A stretch of DNA of 46,262 nt from Lichtheimia corymbifera B2541 (taxonomy: Eukaryota; Mucoromycota; Mucoromycetes; Mucorales; Lichtheimiaceae): the NCBI GenBank assembly GCA_000697475.1, contig JNEU01000720.1, forward strand, positions 1-46,262, given 5' to 3'. Both the position numbers and the translations under genes were made by a program. Below the pieces are notes generated by a model. That model ran no database searches, was not told where the DNA came from, and was given only the letters and a program-made list of their open reading frames with translations. Shown here piece after piece: positions 20,599 through 31,201 of the stretch. Each line of letters opens with the position of its first letter. The first letter of the stretch is position 1.

Positions 20599-21642
20599 AT
20601 GACTGCAGAAAAGAACACCACCCATGATGCATTTCGTCTTGATGGCAAGAATTGTATTGGTAAGTTGAGTCACATGATACGTAATAAGGAGGTCGTCATC
20701 TTAATGCATTCATTCCTTATAATATCATAGTTACTGGAGCCGCTCGAGGTATAGGCCATGGTATTGTCCGTGCATTTGCACAAGCGGGAGCCTCCAAAAT
20801 TGCCATACTGGATGTCCGTGATGAGTTGGGAAAAGAGGCAGCAAAGGAGGTGGGCAATGAGTTCCCTTCATGTCAAGTCAAATATTACCATTTAGATATC
20901 AGCAATTTTGACGAGGTTGGTTTGGTTGGAATGAAGTAATAGGATTCCACTAAAATGGAGTAAACTTGACTAGGTGCAAGCCGTGTATGAACAAATCGAA
21001 GCCGACTTTGGTGCTATTCATGTCCAAGTGAGCAATGCTGGCATTGCGGAATATAAGCCTGCTTTGGAACATACACCCGAATCATGGCACAAGATCATGC
21101 GAGTGAATTTGGATGGTACTTTTTGGACAGCCCAAGCAGCAGCAAAGTAAAGTATAAAATGGTAGTAGCATCATCATAGTCTAACAATGGACCTTAGGCG
21201 TATGGTGAAACAGGGCAATGGAGGATCCATCATTCTTATCGGCTCAATTTCAGGTCATGTCATTAATCGACCTGATGCCCAACCCGGTATGACACATTAC
21301 TGTGTTTCCAAGGGAGCAATTGTGCATATGGCCAAAGCTTTAGGAGTAGAGTGGGCAGAATATGGTATCCGTGTCAACAGCCTATCGCCTGGCAACATTG
21401 TTACGCCTATTGCTCCATCCGATGACAAGACCGTTGCCTATTTCCGCCATGCTACACCGTTAGCACGCATGGGCACTCCCAATGAAATTGGTCGGCCTGC
21501 TGTTTATCTTGCCTCGGATGCTAGTTCTTTCCAATCATGCACGGATGTTCTCATTGGTAACTGGAAGAATATGAAATTTAAGCATGGACAAACAACTCAT
21601 TCCTTTATTTCATTTGTAGATGGTGGTCTTTGTGCATGGTAG
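20599..21642 (+). CDS. Short-chain dehydrogenase/reductase (NAD(P)-dependent, sorbose/mannitol reductase-like)
   Basis: Five exons: 20599-20659, 20731-20915, 20974-21146, 21198-21556, 21620-21642, giving 266 aa. It has the Rossmann motif VTGAARGIGHGI (TGxxxGxG), the VSNAG motif, the catalytic Ser in GSISGH, and HYCVSKG carrying the YxxxK dyad, then GIRVNSLSPGNI and the C-terminal DGGLCAW. The C-terminus resembles fungal sorbose reductase/mannitol dehydrogenase-type SDRs; the substrate cannot be fixed from sequence. An in-frame ATG at 20530 would add a basic 23-residue leader, but it sits in a likely 5' UTR. The stop lies 11 bp from the convergent GPALPP gene. Confidence 0.93.
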
Positions 21643-21653
21643 AGGGAGTGTGT

Positions 21654-22797
21654 TTACAAGAATGAGCTGCTACCTGAACCAAATCGATTTCCCAACTCGC
21701 CAACCCGCTTCATCATTTCCTTCTTTTGTCGCTTGTCCATGGGTCGTGAACTCTTTAAAAAGTCCTTTTCTCGGTCAAAGGGTCGGCTGGTCACATCTTC
21801 TTGTTCCTTTCTCTTTCTTCCTCCCATTTCTCGGTGGATTTCCATCAAAGACTTTGCTCGTTCTGTATTCTATGTATATCACCCCCATGTCAATAAAGAA
21901 AAAAAGAGAATCCTTTGTAGTAGTAACCTACATTATACTGCTGAACATTGCGTCGAATATCATCATCATAGCGAGAATGTACGGGCGGTAAGGGTCGAGA
22001 AGGAGCAGCATTGGCAGCAGCATCATCACGCTCTTGTGCTCTTTGTTTACGTTCACGTTCTGCTGGTGTATCCGTCCACACGCTACGATCGCGTTCAGCC
22101 GTACTCAAGCTGCTTTGATTGAATCCACGTGATCTTGACGAATCAGCTCAAAAAAAGTTGTCAGCACGTAACCCCAATGAATCCTGTTGCTGGATAGTTA
22201 CCACCACGGAGATAATCGATTTCCGGCGGTACCAACATCCACTCGCCACGTTCGACTCTTTTGTCCTTGTCGCCACGCTTTGCCTGTATACTTGGATATG
22301 AGCACCTTGGTACGTCATGGGTGCCCCTCCTTACATACCTCTTCCATAGCTGTTTTGCTACTTTCCAATCGCTGTTCCACTTCTTGAATCGTAGATTGCA
22401 CGGCATCACGCTGAGGATCATAACCAGTAGGTAACACAGGGCCAATCGCGAAATCATCTTCATCCTCCTGCTGCCGTTGTTGAGAAGGCAACGCGGGTCC
22501 AACGGGTGCTCGTCTTCGACGTTGCTGTGGTTGTTGCTGTTGATGCTCCTGCTTTTGTTCTTTTCGTGCTTGCAAAAGATCAGGTGGTAACGCAGGTGTA
22601 AAGGCATCACTATCATCGTCGTCGTCGTCCGATTGTTCTTTTTGCTTTTGCTTCTCTGCCATCAAGTCGGGTGGAAGCATAGGACCTGCCATCTCGGCAG
22701 GAGGTGAATGGGGAGGTGACGTTGACGGGGAATGGTCGTCATGGGATCCTTGCTTTTTTTTCTCCAACAACTCTTTTGGTATGGATGGACCGATCAT
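21654..22797 (-). CDS. GPALPP-motif protein (DUF3752 family)
   Basis: Four exons: 22797-22339, 22283-22202, 22146-21932, 21869-21654, giving 323 aa. The N-terminal half repeats the motif GP(S/M/A/V)(I/L)P (IGPSIPKELL, AGPMLPPDLM, TPALPPDLL, VGPALPS, IGPVLPTGYDP) within acidic and Gln-rich linkers. The second half carries the family block GEWMLVPPE...RDRSVWTDTPAERERK and the C-terminal PFDREKDF...ELGNRF...SSFL. The family is nuclear with an unclear role, possibly linked to RNA processing. Intron 2 uses GTAACT/GAG with a perfect CTGAC branch point. Confidence 0.93.
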
Positions 22798-22908
22798 TAT
22801 GGGAAAGAGAGAGCTGAAAGAAATCTGCGATGACGTGTGTGACAATGCATTACAAAAGAGACTCCGTAAAAAATCCACTCATTCATGCAAATGCCCGGTT
22901 TAATGTAT

Positions 22909-25309
22909 TCAACAGGAATTCCGTTTTATGAAATCAGAGCCATAGTTAACAAATGCTTCTCGATATAAATCCAACGCATCTTGTATCTTGGGATGATCCT
23001 CGGCGTCCATACGTTCAAGGTTATAAGCGACAAGTTCAAAGGCTCGATCATCATCTCCTTTTCTCTGCGAAAAATCTTGCAAGGTCGATTTCAATGCGAT
23101 AGTCTGGTAGTTGGATAGGCCGACACTTGAATCTGTACCATCATCTTTGTCTTAAAATCCACGCACAAAGTAAAGAATACAATAAACTTACATTCGAGCG
23201 CAATCACTCCCTCCAAAAAGAGAAGCGGTATATACTCCACAGGTGATCCTTCCGATGTCAACATGTCATACAAGACTTCCATCTTCTCCTCTGGACTCTA
23301 TAGATAACCCTATTTAAATATACAATACATCCCCCAACGTAGAGCTCTTCCTTATACCTCTATCCTCTTCCATTCTTGGAATTGCAAATAAAACTGCGTC
23401 TTCGGTAAGCGCCAATCTCGATCCAGCTTTTTTGACTCCAAACCATCAAATTCAGCAAGTTGCCCTTGGGTGGTTGTTGTTGTTAGCCAATATCATGATT
23501 TGCTGGATAACAGACCACTTACCAGTGATAGCATAATGTTGCATGGCAGCATCAGACACATATTCAAGAGCACTATATTCGCCTGCTACCAGTAGATATT
23601 TCACAGCGCTTGTAAAGCATCTTGCTTCCATCTTGTGGTCTTTGATGGTCTACAGCAAAAAATTCAATAAAGATCCAAAAAAGCCATCACCGGTCTTATT
23701 TACCTTGAATATTTCCTTCACTGCACGCGGATCATCGTTTTCAATACAATAGTCAAGTAATCTCTGGATATCGGCTGGATTTGTTCGAGGCATGTGCTTG
23801 ATACTCTATATGGGGTTCCATAAGTTAATCTCATGTTATATCATCCATCCCAAACCAGTTCTTGTTACCTGCAGCAGACCCACGTGTCGCTTCTCCTTGC
23901 AATAGCATGTGTCGAGATAATCAAGGCTGTACTGCCACAATTCGGGTTGCGTGGTCAATTCACGTGTATGCATAAGTAACACCAGGTCATGGAAGCTCAA
24001 TGCAATGTCCTTTTTTGAGGAGGGGGATGGCAGGTGAACAATGGTATCACCGACGTAGCGCATGCCGATCAAGTCAAACAGGTAGAGGATGTGTGTCAAT
24101 AGCCACCAATCAGCGTGAGGAAATGACTCGAGTGCTTCACAAATCCTGCCTTGAAGCATCCATGCAAACGCATTCACACTTTGTTCGTCGATTTCATGTG
24201 TACTGCATCTTGAAATCGTGATCCGCTTTGCAATTTGTTGAATCTCGTCCAGTGAAGCGAGCGCATCATGATAAATGAGATAGGCCACAATGGCTTCGGT
24301 CGATGTATCAGCATGCTTAACGATCGTTGGTCCATCAGCACGTAATATCGATAGTACGTCTAGCAATCCTTGTTGGTGTTGTTGTTGATTTGACATTGCG
24401 ACCTGCGCCTGACGATGTATTGAATCCAGCTCCTGGTGCCATTGTTGTATATCATGTGCGAATTGTTGATGAGCGTCGGTGGGATGATGGGATGGTATGA
24501 TAGGTGCATCGTGGAGTACTTTGGCGAGCAATTGTAAAGCTGGATCTGTGGTATTGAGTCGTTGGATGAATTGGTAGGCATCCTCCAGTTTCCGTCGTAA
24601 AACCAATCTAGCATTTGCATCCCTTAGTTTTACGATTCCAAGCATAACAAAGAAACCACCCTTCCTTACTTGCACATCATTGGCCAGAATTTTGGATGAA
24701 GCCATGGTGTAGGATGGCTGTAGATGTCCTGGATGTCGTATTTCAGGTAGGCTAGAGCGATCGATTCCCGTTAACACCAAAAACAAACGCGTCGTCGCAT
24801 CATCATCATCATCATCACTGCTTACATCGATCGATCTTGTTGATCAATGACAATAACTTGATGCTCTTGACCTCTTCTGCCTCTTGACCAAAGTAAAGGA
24901 TCTCGCATAGCTTCCACAGGTTGTATTTTTGTTCAAACATCTTGATCTCTTGATACGCGCTGAATCCAGAATGCTGTAGCACGTGTTAGAAGCAGCTGTA
25001 ATGATAGAACCAGATATACACACATACCGCCATTAAATCAGTGAAGCTTTTATTACCACGTAGACTCGTGATATATTCATCCATATATGCTGTAAACGCC
25101 TTTGAGCTGTCAAGAGGTTGGATCGCTTTGTCGACTGGAGAGCGCATTGCCCTGAAATGTCTTGCCGATCGTTCGTAAAGCTATCAAGTGTCAATGTCAA
25201 CCTCGATTTACTCGATCCATGCAATCCCGTGCTTCCAATTTACCTTCCATCTCTCTGGATATATGTTGTCGTGCGTTATACTCTCGAAACACTGATACAA
25301 GTCATGCAT
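22909..25309 (-). CDS. NUP85: Nuclear pore Y-complex subunit Nup85
   Basis: Ten exons: 25309-25244, 25180-25028, 24973-24826, 24751-24670, 24607-23869, 23805-23704, 23649-23523, 23464-23358, 23297-23192, 23150-22909, giving 623 aa; phases all agree. Family landmarks are YERSARHFRAMRS, KYNLWKLCEILYFG, HPKFWPMMCKLVLRRKLEDA, the helical repeats ending QPELWQYSLDYLDTC, and EYSALEYVSDAAMQHYAI. Nup85 is a scaffold of the Nup84/107 complex and binds Seh1 through an N-terminal blade. That blade is not evident: the first exon here begins at MHDLYQCF directly after an in-frame TGA, so the true N-terminus may lie in an unrecognised upstream exon (25330-25440 has coding-like stretches in other frames). 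Exon 10 could also start at 23132. Confidence 0.88.
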
Positions 25310-25486
25310 ATTTCAAAAGAAAGAGGAGGAGACCCAAGCGTAGACATCCCCCGACTGCCAAAAAATGACCGGAGGTTGAAGCGCACATCCATCCATTCAT
25401 ACGCCCTTAAGCAGTTCAACAAAGAATGAAACAAAGAGAATAAAGCAATGGGATGGTTTTAATTACACACGCGTCCATCAACAATG

Positions 25487-25753
25487 TCAATGACTGAGAA
25501 TAAACACGTGTTGACCCTTTATATCATAATATAATACAGTATTTTGGACTTCTACGAGAATTGGTGGAAGTGCGTTTGATGGTGTATCGGTGCAATATAG
25601 GACATCGCTACGCTTGCCGGTGATATATTCCGTGCTGGTGGATGAGTATTTGTCGACGGCCGCTTCTCCTATGAATGTGCATGAGCTTTAATGTCTAACG
25701 CCTGAAATAGCAGCCATCTCACCCAGCAACGCATTGATAATGATGTTCATCAT
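25487..25753 (-). pseudogene. Remnant of a PD-(D/E)XK nuclease-like, TE-associated gene
   Basis: Two exon-like pieces join across GTGAGA...CATAG (about 25702-25650): DQDMMNIIINALLG, then EAAVDKYSSTSTEYITGKRSDVLYCTD...LPPILVEVQNTV, stop at 25487. The KRSDVLYxxx...LPPxLxEVQ pattern is typical of a family repeated in Mucorales genomes whose (D)...(E/Q)xQ/K core recalls PD-(D/E)XK folds. The rest of the domain, normally another 150+ residues, is missing, so this is a truncated copy. The family link is from memory of the pattern. Confidence 0.45.
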
Positions 25754-25799
25754 ATCCTGGTCATTTAGTACATATAGTTTTGCTTAATTTGTCGGTGCC

Positions 25800-26150
25800 A
25801 GGTTTATAGCGTACGAGGCACGGGTAGCATGAGTGGGCGACATGGCCGTGGCCGCATGTATTTATGACAAGACCCGAATTCCCCCATCGGATTGGGGCTG
25901 CCTTTTGCCTACAAATATGCAAGACACTCTTAATATGTAGAATACATATATCAAGATACTGCTAACGAAGGTGATGCTGGTCATACTTACCACAAATAAG
26001 GATCGATCAAGGAACAAAACCAAATGTCATTATGCAGCAATGAGTACAGCAAGTGGTAGATCAATCAAGTGAGCTATAGATAACATAATAGATGAATGCA
26101 TGAGTACCCTCGTTTTGGGGATCACTTAATAAAGACTATCATTGAGACTT
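25800..26150. other. Intergenic accessory DNA, nothing recognised
   Basis: No sustained frames, splice-linked coding, tandem repeats or RNA-like folds were found by eye. Confidence 0.4.
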
Positions 26151-26436
26151 ACCAAAGGCCATTGATGATGATATGAATACAAATAGAAAGAAAGGTGTAT
26201 GATAGTGTTGGTGACCACAGCTTTGCATTTATACGTGAGTGTGCGTGGGAATTGTTTTCGTGATAGACCAAACTGATAAAGTGGTCAAGCATATTGGGAG
26301 TACTGAGTAAAAGTGATGGAAAATCACCGGCCCGCGAATGAGAAAAGTGCATGTAAATAAATGTAATCAGCAATCGAATACACATATCATAAGACCACAT
26401 GCTATATAAAGAGCTCAAAAAATCAACAGAATCCAT
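26149..26436 (-). repeat. R2-associated repeat, copy C (inverted)
   Basis: The minus-strand open frame (95 codons) contains LDHFISLVYHENNSHAHS, matching LDHFIISVHHDNNSHAPD at 4710-4770. At DNA level, CTTGACCACTTTATCA is identical in both and the similarity extends about 120 bp. The rest of the frame is not shared. It is a third dispersed relic of the family found at 4.5-5.0 kb. Confidence 0.55.
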
Positions 26437-26555
26437 TTCATTATATTGAACATAATAATGAATGTGAATAAAAAGTCAATGCAAAGGGTATGTAACCAGT
26501 TGTGGTTATGTGTAATTGGTTCTAGCTATTGGTATCACTCTTATTGTCGGATCGC

Positions 26556-26807
26556 CTAAACAATTTTGCCAACGGTTTTAGTGACAGCACCGAGATCACC
26601 AGCGTGACCACCAGCACCAGTTGTGGCTCCAGTGTCCGTGGCACCGGTGCCACTACCAAAACCACCAGCTGGGAGGCCCTTAGTAACACCGCTAGCAACT
26701 TTGGAAACTGGGGCCAGGGCGGGAGCGCCTAAAGCCCCAATAGGAGCAGCTTGGATGCTAGCCACGAAGCAGAGAGCAGCGATAGATATGGATGTGAAGA
26801 AGCGCAT
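26556..26807 (-). CDS. Small secreted Gly/Ala/Thr-rich protein
   Basis: An intronless 83-aa frame. Residues 1-20 (MRFFTSISIAALCFVASIQA) form a clear signal peptide with likely cleavage after AQA or QAA. The mature part is Gly/Ala/Thr-rich (GGFGSGTGATDTGATTGAGG), has no cysteine and ends in a basic KTVGKIV. A TTTATATAAAT box lies on the same strand about 80-90 bp upstream of the ATG, which supports a real transcript. Composition suggests a cell-wall or extracellular structural peptide. Function unknown. Confidence 0.7.
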   Translation of the reverse strand: MRFFTSISIAALCFVASIQAAPIGALGAPALAPVSKVASGVTKGLPAGGFGSGTGATDTGATTGAGGHAGDLGAVTKTVGKIV

Positions 26808-26885
26808 TATTATGTTTTGTATTGCTTAAAGAAAAAGAAAAACTTGGTGGTGATTGACTGAAATGCCCAGTAAAATATGCTTGCA

Positions 26886-26898
26886 TTTATATAAATTA
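26886..26898 (-). promoter_or_regulatory. TATA-like box of the small secreted protein gene
   Basis: Minus strand reads AATTTATATAAATG about 80-90 bp before the start codon at 26807. It lies between that gene and the MITE at 26952. Confidence 0.5.
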
Positions 26899-26951
26899 TT
26901 CGCAATGATCCCATTATGACTCCTGATCTCTTTGTCTTGTTCCTTTTGCTA

Positions 26952-27534
26952 CAGTGGATCCTCATTAAAGTCACCCGCCAGATTCCCTCCAAATCAGGTG
27001 ACATTAGTGAGGGGTGAAATAAGCGAGTTTGGTGTGCTGGCCGGAAAAACAATCAAGAAGAGATTTTCCAATAGATTTGTACCATTGATGCTGATAAATG
27101 TATCATATACCAAGAAAAAGAGTTCCTTTTATTAAACAATACCTTCATGTGCAAGTAAAAATTGCAACGTCAATGATAAACTAGAATCAACCATGATAGG
27201 CGGAGATAAAATGGTAACGGATTGATCGGGTGCCAGTAGAGCTCAAGGCATCTCCAGCCCTTTGCTCGCAGGCGCCCTTATCTTTCGTCAAGAGATAGCT
27301 GTAGCTTGTTCACAAGACAAATAAATCCTCATGGATCGATTTTTCAAAAGCAATTAGCTATTTAGATGTAATCAAGCTTTCCTCTTTAATATCACATGCT
27401 AAGGTAAAAGTGGTGAAATTGCCGTTAGCAGAGATGTGACAATTGACACTATGAAAATCAAGTATTCCCTCCAAATCCGGTGACATTAGTGAGGGGTGAA
27501 ATTATAGAGCAGCGACTTTTATGAGGATCCACTG
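26952..27534. mobile_element. 583-bp MITE (Tc1/mariner-pogo-like), TA target site duplication
   Basis: Terminal inverted repeats CAGTGGATCCTCATTAAAGTC (26952-26972) and its complement at 27514-27534 match at 20 of 21 positions, and both ends are flanked by TA (26950-26951 and 27535-27536). A 39-bp near-palindromic block (ATTCCCTCCAAATC...GAGGGGTGAAAT) occurs in direct orientation just inside each end (about 26981-27019 and 27463-27502). No transposase frame exists, so the element is non-autonomous. The TA duplication and CAGTGG start fit the Tc1/mariner superfamily, pogo/Tigger group. Confidence 0.85.
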
Positions 27535-27536
27535 TA

Positions 27537-28309
27537 CCTCCTTAACAGGATTCCACAAGAAAGCATCTCATTCTTGCAGAGCCATCATCTGCATATATTA
27601 TTATGTATGTACCAGCTTGAACTTTGCGAGATGTGCAGCCACATGTCATTGCTCCAACAGCTAATATATAAACCCAGGAATTGGATTCATAACGCTGACA
27701 TTTATATTACCCTACCACTACGTACAAGCTCCATCCTTTTTACAAAAAAGCCTTTCAGCGTTTACGCTTTTATATTTTTCTTTGTCTGTGCGAGTGAGAG
27801 GGCTGCGTATGTGCGTCATGTGGATGTCCTTGAAAGAGAGATCGCCATCTTTATTTTGCTACCAAAAACCAGTCATCGATTCAAGGAGACGCTTAGTTCA
27901 TTGACTCTTTTTATAGGAATCAATGTAAATTCCTTGATGACCTTTTTTATTGGAGAGTACGTATTGAGGAAAACGATCGGTTGAGGCAAAAGTGCTATTT
28001 GCTATGGTAGTAGTAGAGTGTCGAACGGGGTTGAATGAAAGTGGCGTAAGGGAAATCATGCATCATGCCTTGAGTATTCATGACCGTATTACTATGCCAT
28101 CACTAATATAAGAAGCTGGGTGCAAAGTAGCCCATGCGTTTATGCCGACTAAAACAAGAACGCCGTCATACATAGCTGTCAAGCAAATTATTATGCGGTA
28201 TCTTTTTTACTGGGGTTGAGGTGGTTGTGGTAATATAGTAGTGCATGTATTGTATTCATTCATCTTCCAAGAGAATCTCGTGATCACTTGACAGTCCACA
28301 ACACGCATT
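27537..28309. other. Intergenic region upstream of the GRAM/VASt gene
   Basis: A plus-strand frame at 27574-27984 (136 codons) is AT-rich, without a start context, splice support or recognisable domain, and is judged fortuitous. The remainder (27985-28309) is presumed promoter of the next gene. No clear TATA box. Confidence 0.4.
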
Positions 28310-31073
28310 ATGAGCTCATCCTCTTTCAGCAGCAGCAGCAGCAGCAACAAGAACAAAAACCAGTATCGGCCTCATTCCAACACTGTGTCGACTGGGTGCC
28401 CTCTTCCTCCATCACCACTCGCTATTCATACCAGCAATTTGCCTCGTCGTAACTCTGAAGGATCCCCAAGACGATTACCACTTGTTCCCATACAACCTGA
28501 CATTGCTGTCGAATCACCCAAGACACTCTCCCTTGAACGCCATTTCCCTGACAAGTCCATGACCACCGTTGAAACGAATGCCTCCGAGCAAGAAAACACT
28601 GCACCCATCCCGGCATCATCACCTGCACCACCCATAGCTATTCCAGAAACGCCTGTGGCTCGTCTATTGGGAAACCGTGCCAACAGGTCAAGGTCGCGTG
28701 CTTCTAGCATGTCGTTGCAACAGCAAGATACTACAGCAGCTCCTAATGGTACAGCACCCTATGACTCGGATGATGTTTCTTCTTCTCAAGATGATGCCAT
28801 GGGTACTGGATTATCACAACCTGCTCCAGGCAGTATTGCAGCTGCATGCCATCTCGAAGTAGCCAACGACAAACGGAATCAAGAGTTTCATCAGTTGTTT
28901 CGCAGTGTGCCCGAGAATGATCCTTTAATAGAAGGTACTACTTGTCAATGAGACTTTTGCAGGAGGGTGGCTAATAACCAATGCTACTAGATTTTGGATG
29001 CGCACTACAAAAGGAGATTCTACTTCAAGGCCGGATCTACATATCTGAGAACCACTTGTGTTTCAATGCAAATATCTTTGGATGGGTTACCAACGTAAGT
29101 GATGTCACCGGAGTCCCCCTTCTGGCAAAATTATTCATGCAGCACTGCATTCTAGTTGGTCATTGCTTTTTCGGATATTGTTGACATTGAAAAACGTACC
29201 ACGGCTTTATTCATCCCGAACGCTATCCAAGTATCCACATTACAAGCAAAGGTACTATCATGTTATAAGGGATAGCGACATGACATCTCACGAACTGATT
29301 TTGTAGCATTTTTTCGCGTCGTTTCTCTCAAGAGATCAAGCTTATGACCTTCTTTTGGATGTCTGGCGACAATCACGTCCACAACCTGATACATCAAAAA
29401 GTTCGGATGAGGACGAAGAGAAACAAAGCAGCGACCAAGAGAATGATGACGAAACCATGGATGAAAGCGATACCTCTTCAGGAGATTATACGTACGTGGA
29501 TGTGGAGGAAGATGGTGTATCGGCATCATCGAATCAAGATCACCGTAAGTGGATTATATAGCGTGCCATTTAAGAAACTCATCCATTTTTCCTTAGCCAT
29601 GGCTGATGCTCAAACAGCAGACAATGCCGTACAGCAACAACCCACCACCGCTACTACTGATGATCCTGTTGCAACTACTTCCAGAGACAATGTATCTGGC
29701 GACCACACTCCTCACCCAAAGACACATTGTGCATGCGATGAGCATTATACCAAAACAGTATTGGAGACAGCATTCCCTTGTACCTTGCAGACGTTGTACA
29801 GCATACTATATGAAGGTTCATTTATGAAGACATTCTTGCAAGATCAAAAGAACACTGGTATGTACCGAATGAGGAATGATCCGATGATGGCAACTAATAT
29901 TTAAAAAAGACGTTGATATTGGTGAATGGCAACCTGGACAAGGATCCATCGAGTCTGTACGAGACGTTTCGTATACCAAACCACTGCATGGGGCCATAGG
30001 TTAGTTGCATTACAAGTCTGCTTTTCAAAAGTATTAACCTTTATTGGAACTAGGGCCCAAATCAACGAAATGCTTGCTAAAGGAGGAGATACACCACAAG
30101 GACCTTGATGACTTTGTAACTGAGATCACCACAACACAAACACCTGATGTTCCTTCTGGAGGTTCCTTTTCAATCAAAACCAAGACCTGTCTCATGTGGG
30201 GCGATAATGATCAAACACGTATGCTGGTCACCGTGCTGGTCGACTTTACAAAGAGCTCCTGGATCAAATGTAAGTGAAGCATGATTCTATCTTTGGGAGG
30301 GTTTAGCTGATTTTATTCTTTTATGATGATTAGCTACCATTGAGAGCGCGTCAATAAGTGGACAAGAGGAATTTTACAAGGCTCTCAGTGAAGCGATCAA
30401 TCAAAAGTTATCCGAGTCGCATCCCAAGAAAGGTCAGGGCAAAAAGAAGAAAAGAGTCAAACGCAAAAAGGTCAAGAAAAGAAGAGCCAATGAGGACATG
30501 GACAAAGAGAACGAGACATTGTGGGCCAAGATTTCATCATCACTCTCTGGTGTATTCAAGCTGGCAACAGACATTCCACTCCCCGCCCCTAGCACATCGC
30601 TGATATCTGTACTATGCATGGTGTTGCTCGTTATTCTGAATGTATACATGGCGAGGAAAATGTCACTGGTTGACGATCGACTGGAGTCACTTTATGACGA
30701 GATGCAAAAGTCAATTGGATCACAACAAGCATCATCCGCCGCCCGATATGACAAGATGAAAGGATCATCACGTGAGGGTGTTGGCAGCTGGAAAAAGGAG
30801 GAGGATGATTTATGGTCATGGCTTGGTACCATCGATACTGAGACAGATCCTCGAATGAACCTCATGGAGGAGCCGAGCGTAGAGAAGGAGGATGTACCCG
30901 ATGATTATCTTCAGGACACTTTTCTCGCCAAAGAAAAACTCGATCAACACATGGCTGATATTGAAGATATGATCCACCGTGCAGGGAGCAGGATAGGCAA
31001 TGTGAATCATGTTGTGGAATTCCAGAGACAAAGGATTTTACAGGATTGGTCAAAGGCCGCCTCCTCTTCTTGA
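28310..31073 (+). CDS. GRAM + VASt domain membrane protein (Lam/Ltc/Aster-type sterol transfer)
   Basis: Eight exons: 28310-28934, 28991-29094, 29156-29251, 29307-29544, 29597-29857, 29910-29999, 30054-30269, 30334-31073, giving 789 aa. Residues 1-195 are Ser/Pro-rich and disordered. A GRAM domain begins at FHQLFRSVPENDPLIEDFGC and continues with LLQGRIYISENHLCF and VIAFSDIVDIEK...NAIQVST. After an acidic linker the VASt/ASTER domain starts at VLETAFPCTLQTLYSILYEGS and includes IGEWQPGQGS...VRDVSYTKPLHGAIGPK. A very basic stretch (KKKKRVKRKKVKKRR) precedes one TM helix at about 632-650, then a coiled-coil-like tail. By family these ER-anchored proteins move sterol at membrane contact sites. 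Confidence 0.94.
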
Positions 31074-31201
31074 ATAGATAGATACCAAGTCATTGTATTT
31101 TGACATCAATAAAAGAGAACTCGCTCAGCGGAGTGTTCATAATAGCATTGATCAGCCATCGCGCGCGCACACATTGGACTTCTTTCTCTCTACTCCTCCA
31201 A

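Noticed and set aside
27574..27984. 136-codon plus-strand ORF
   Set aside because: No domain, no splice or promoter support, composition like the surrounding AT-rich DNA.
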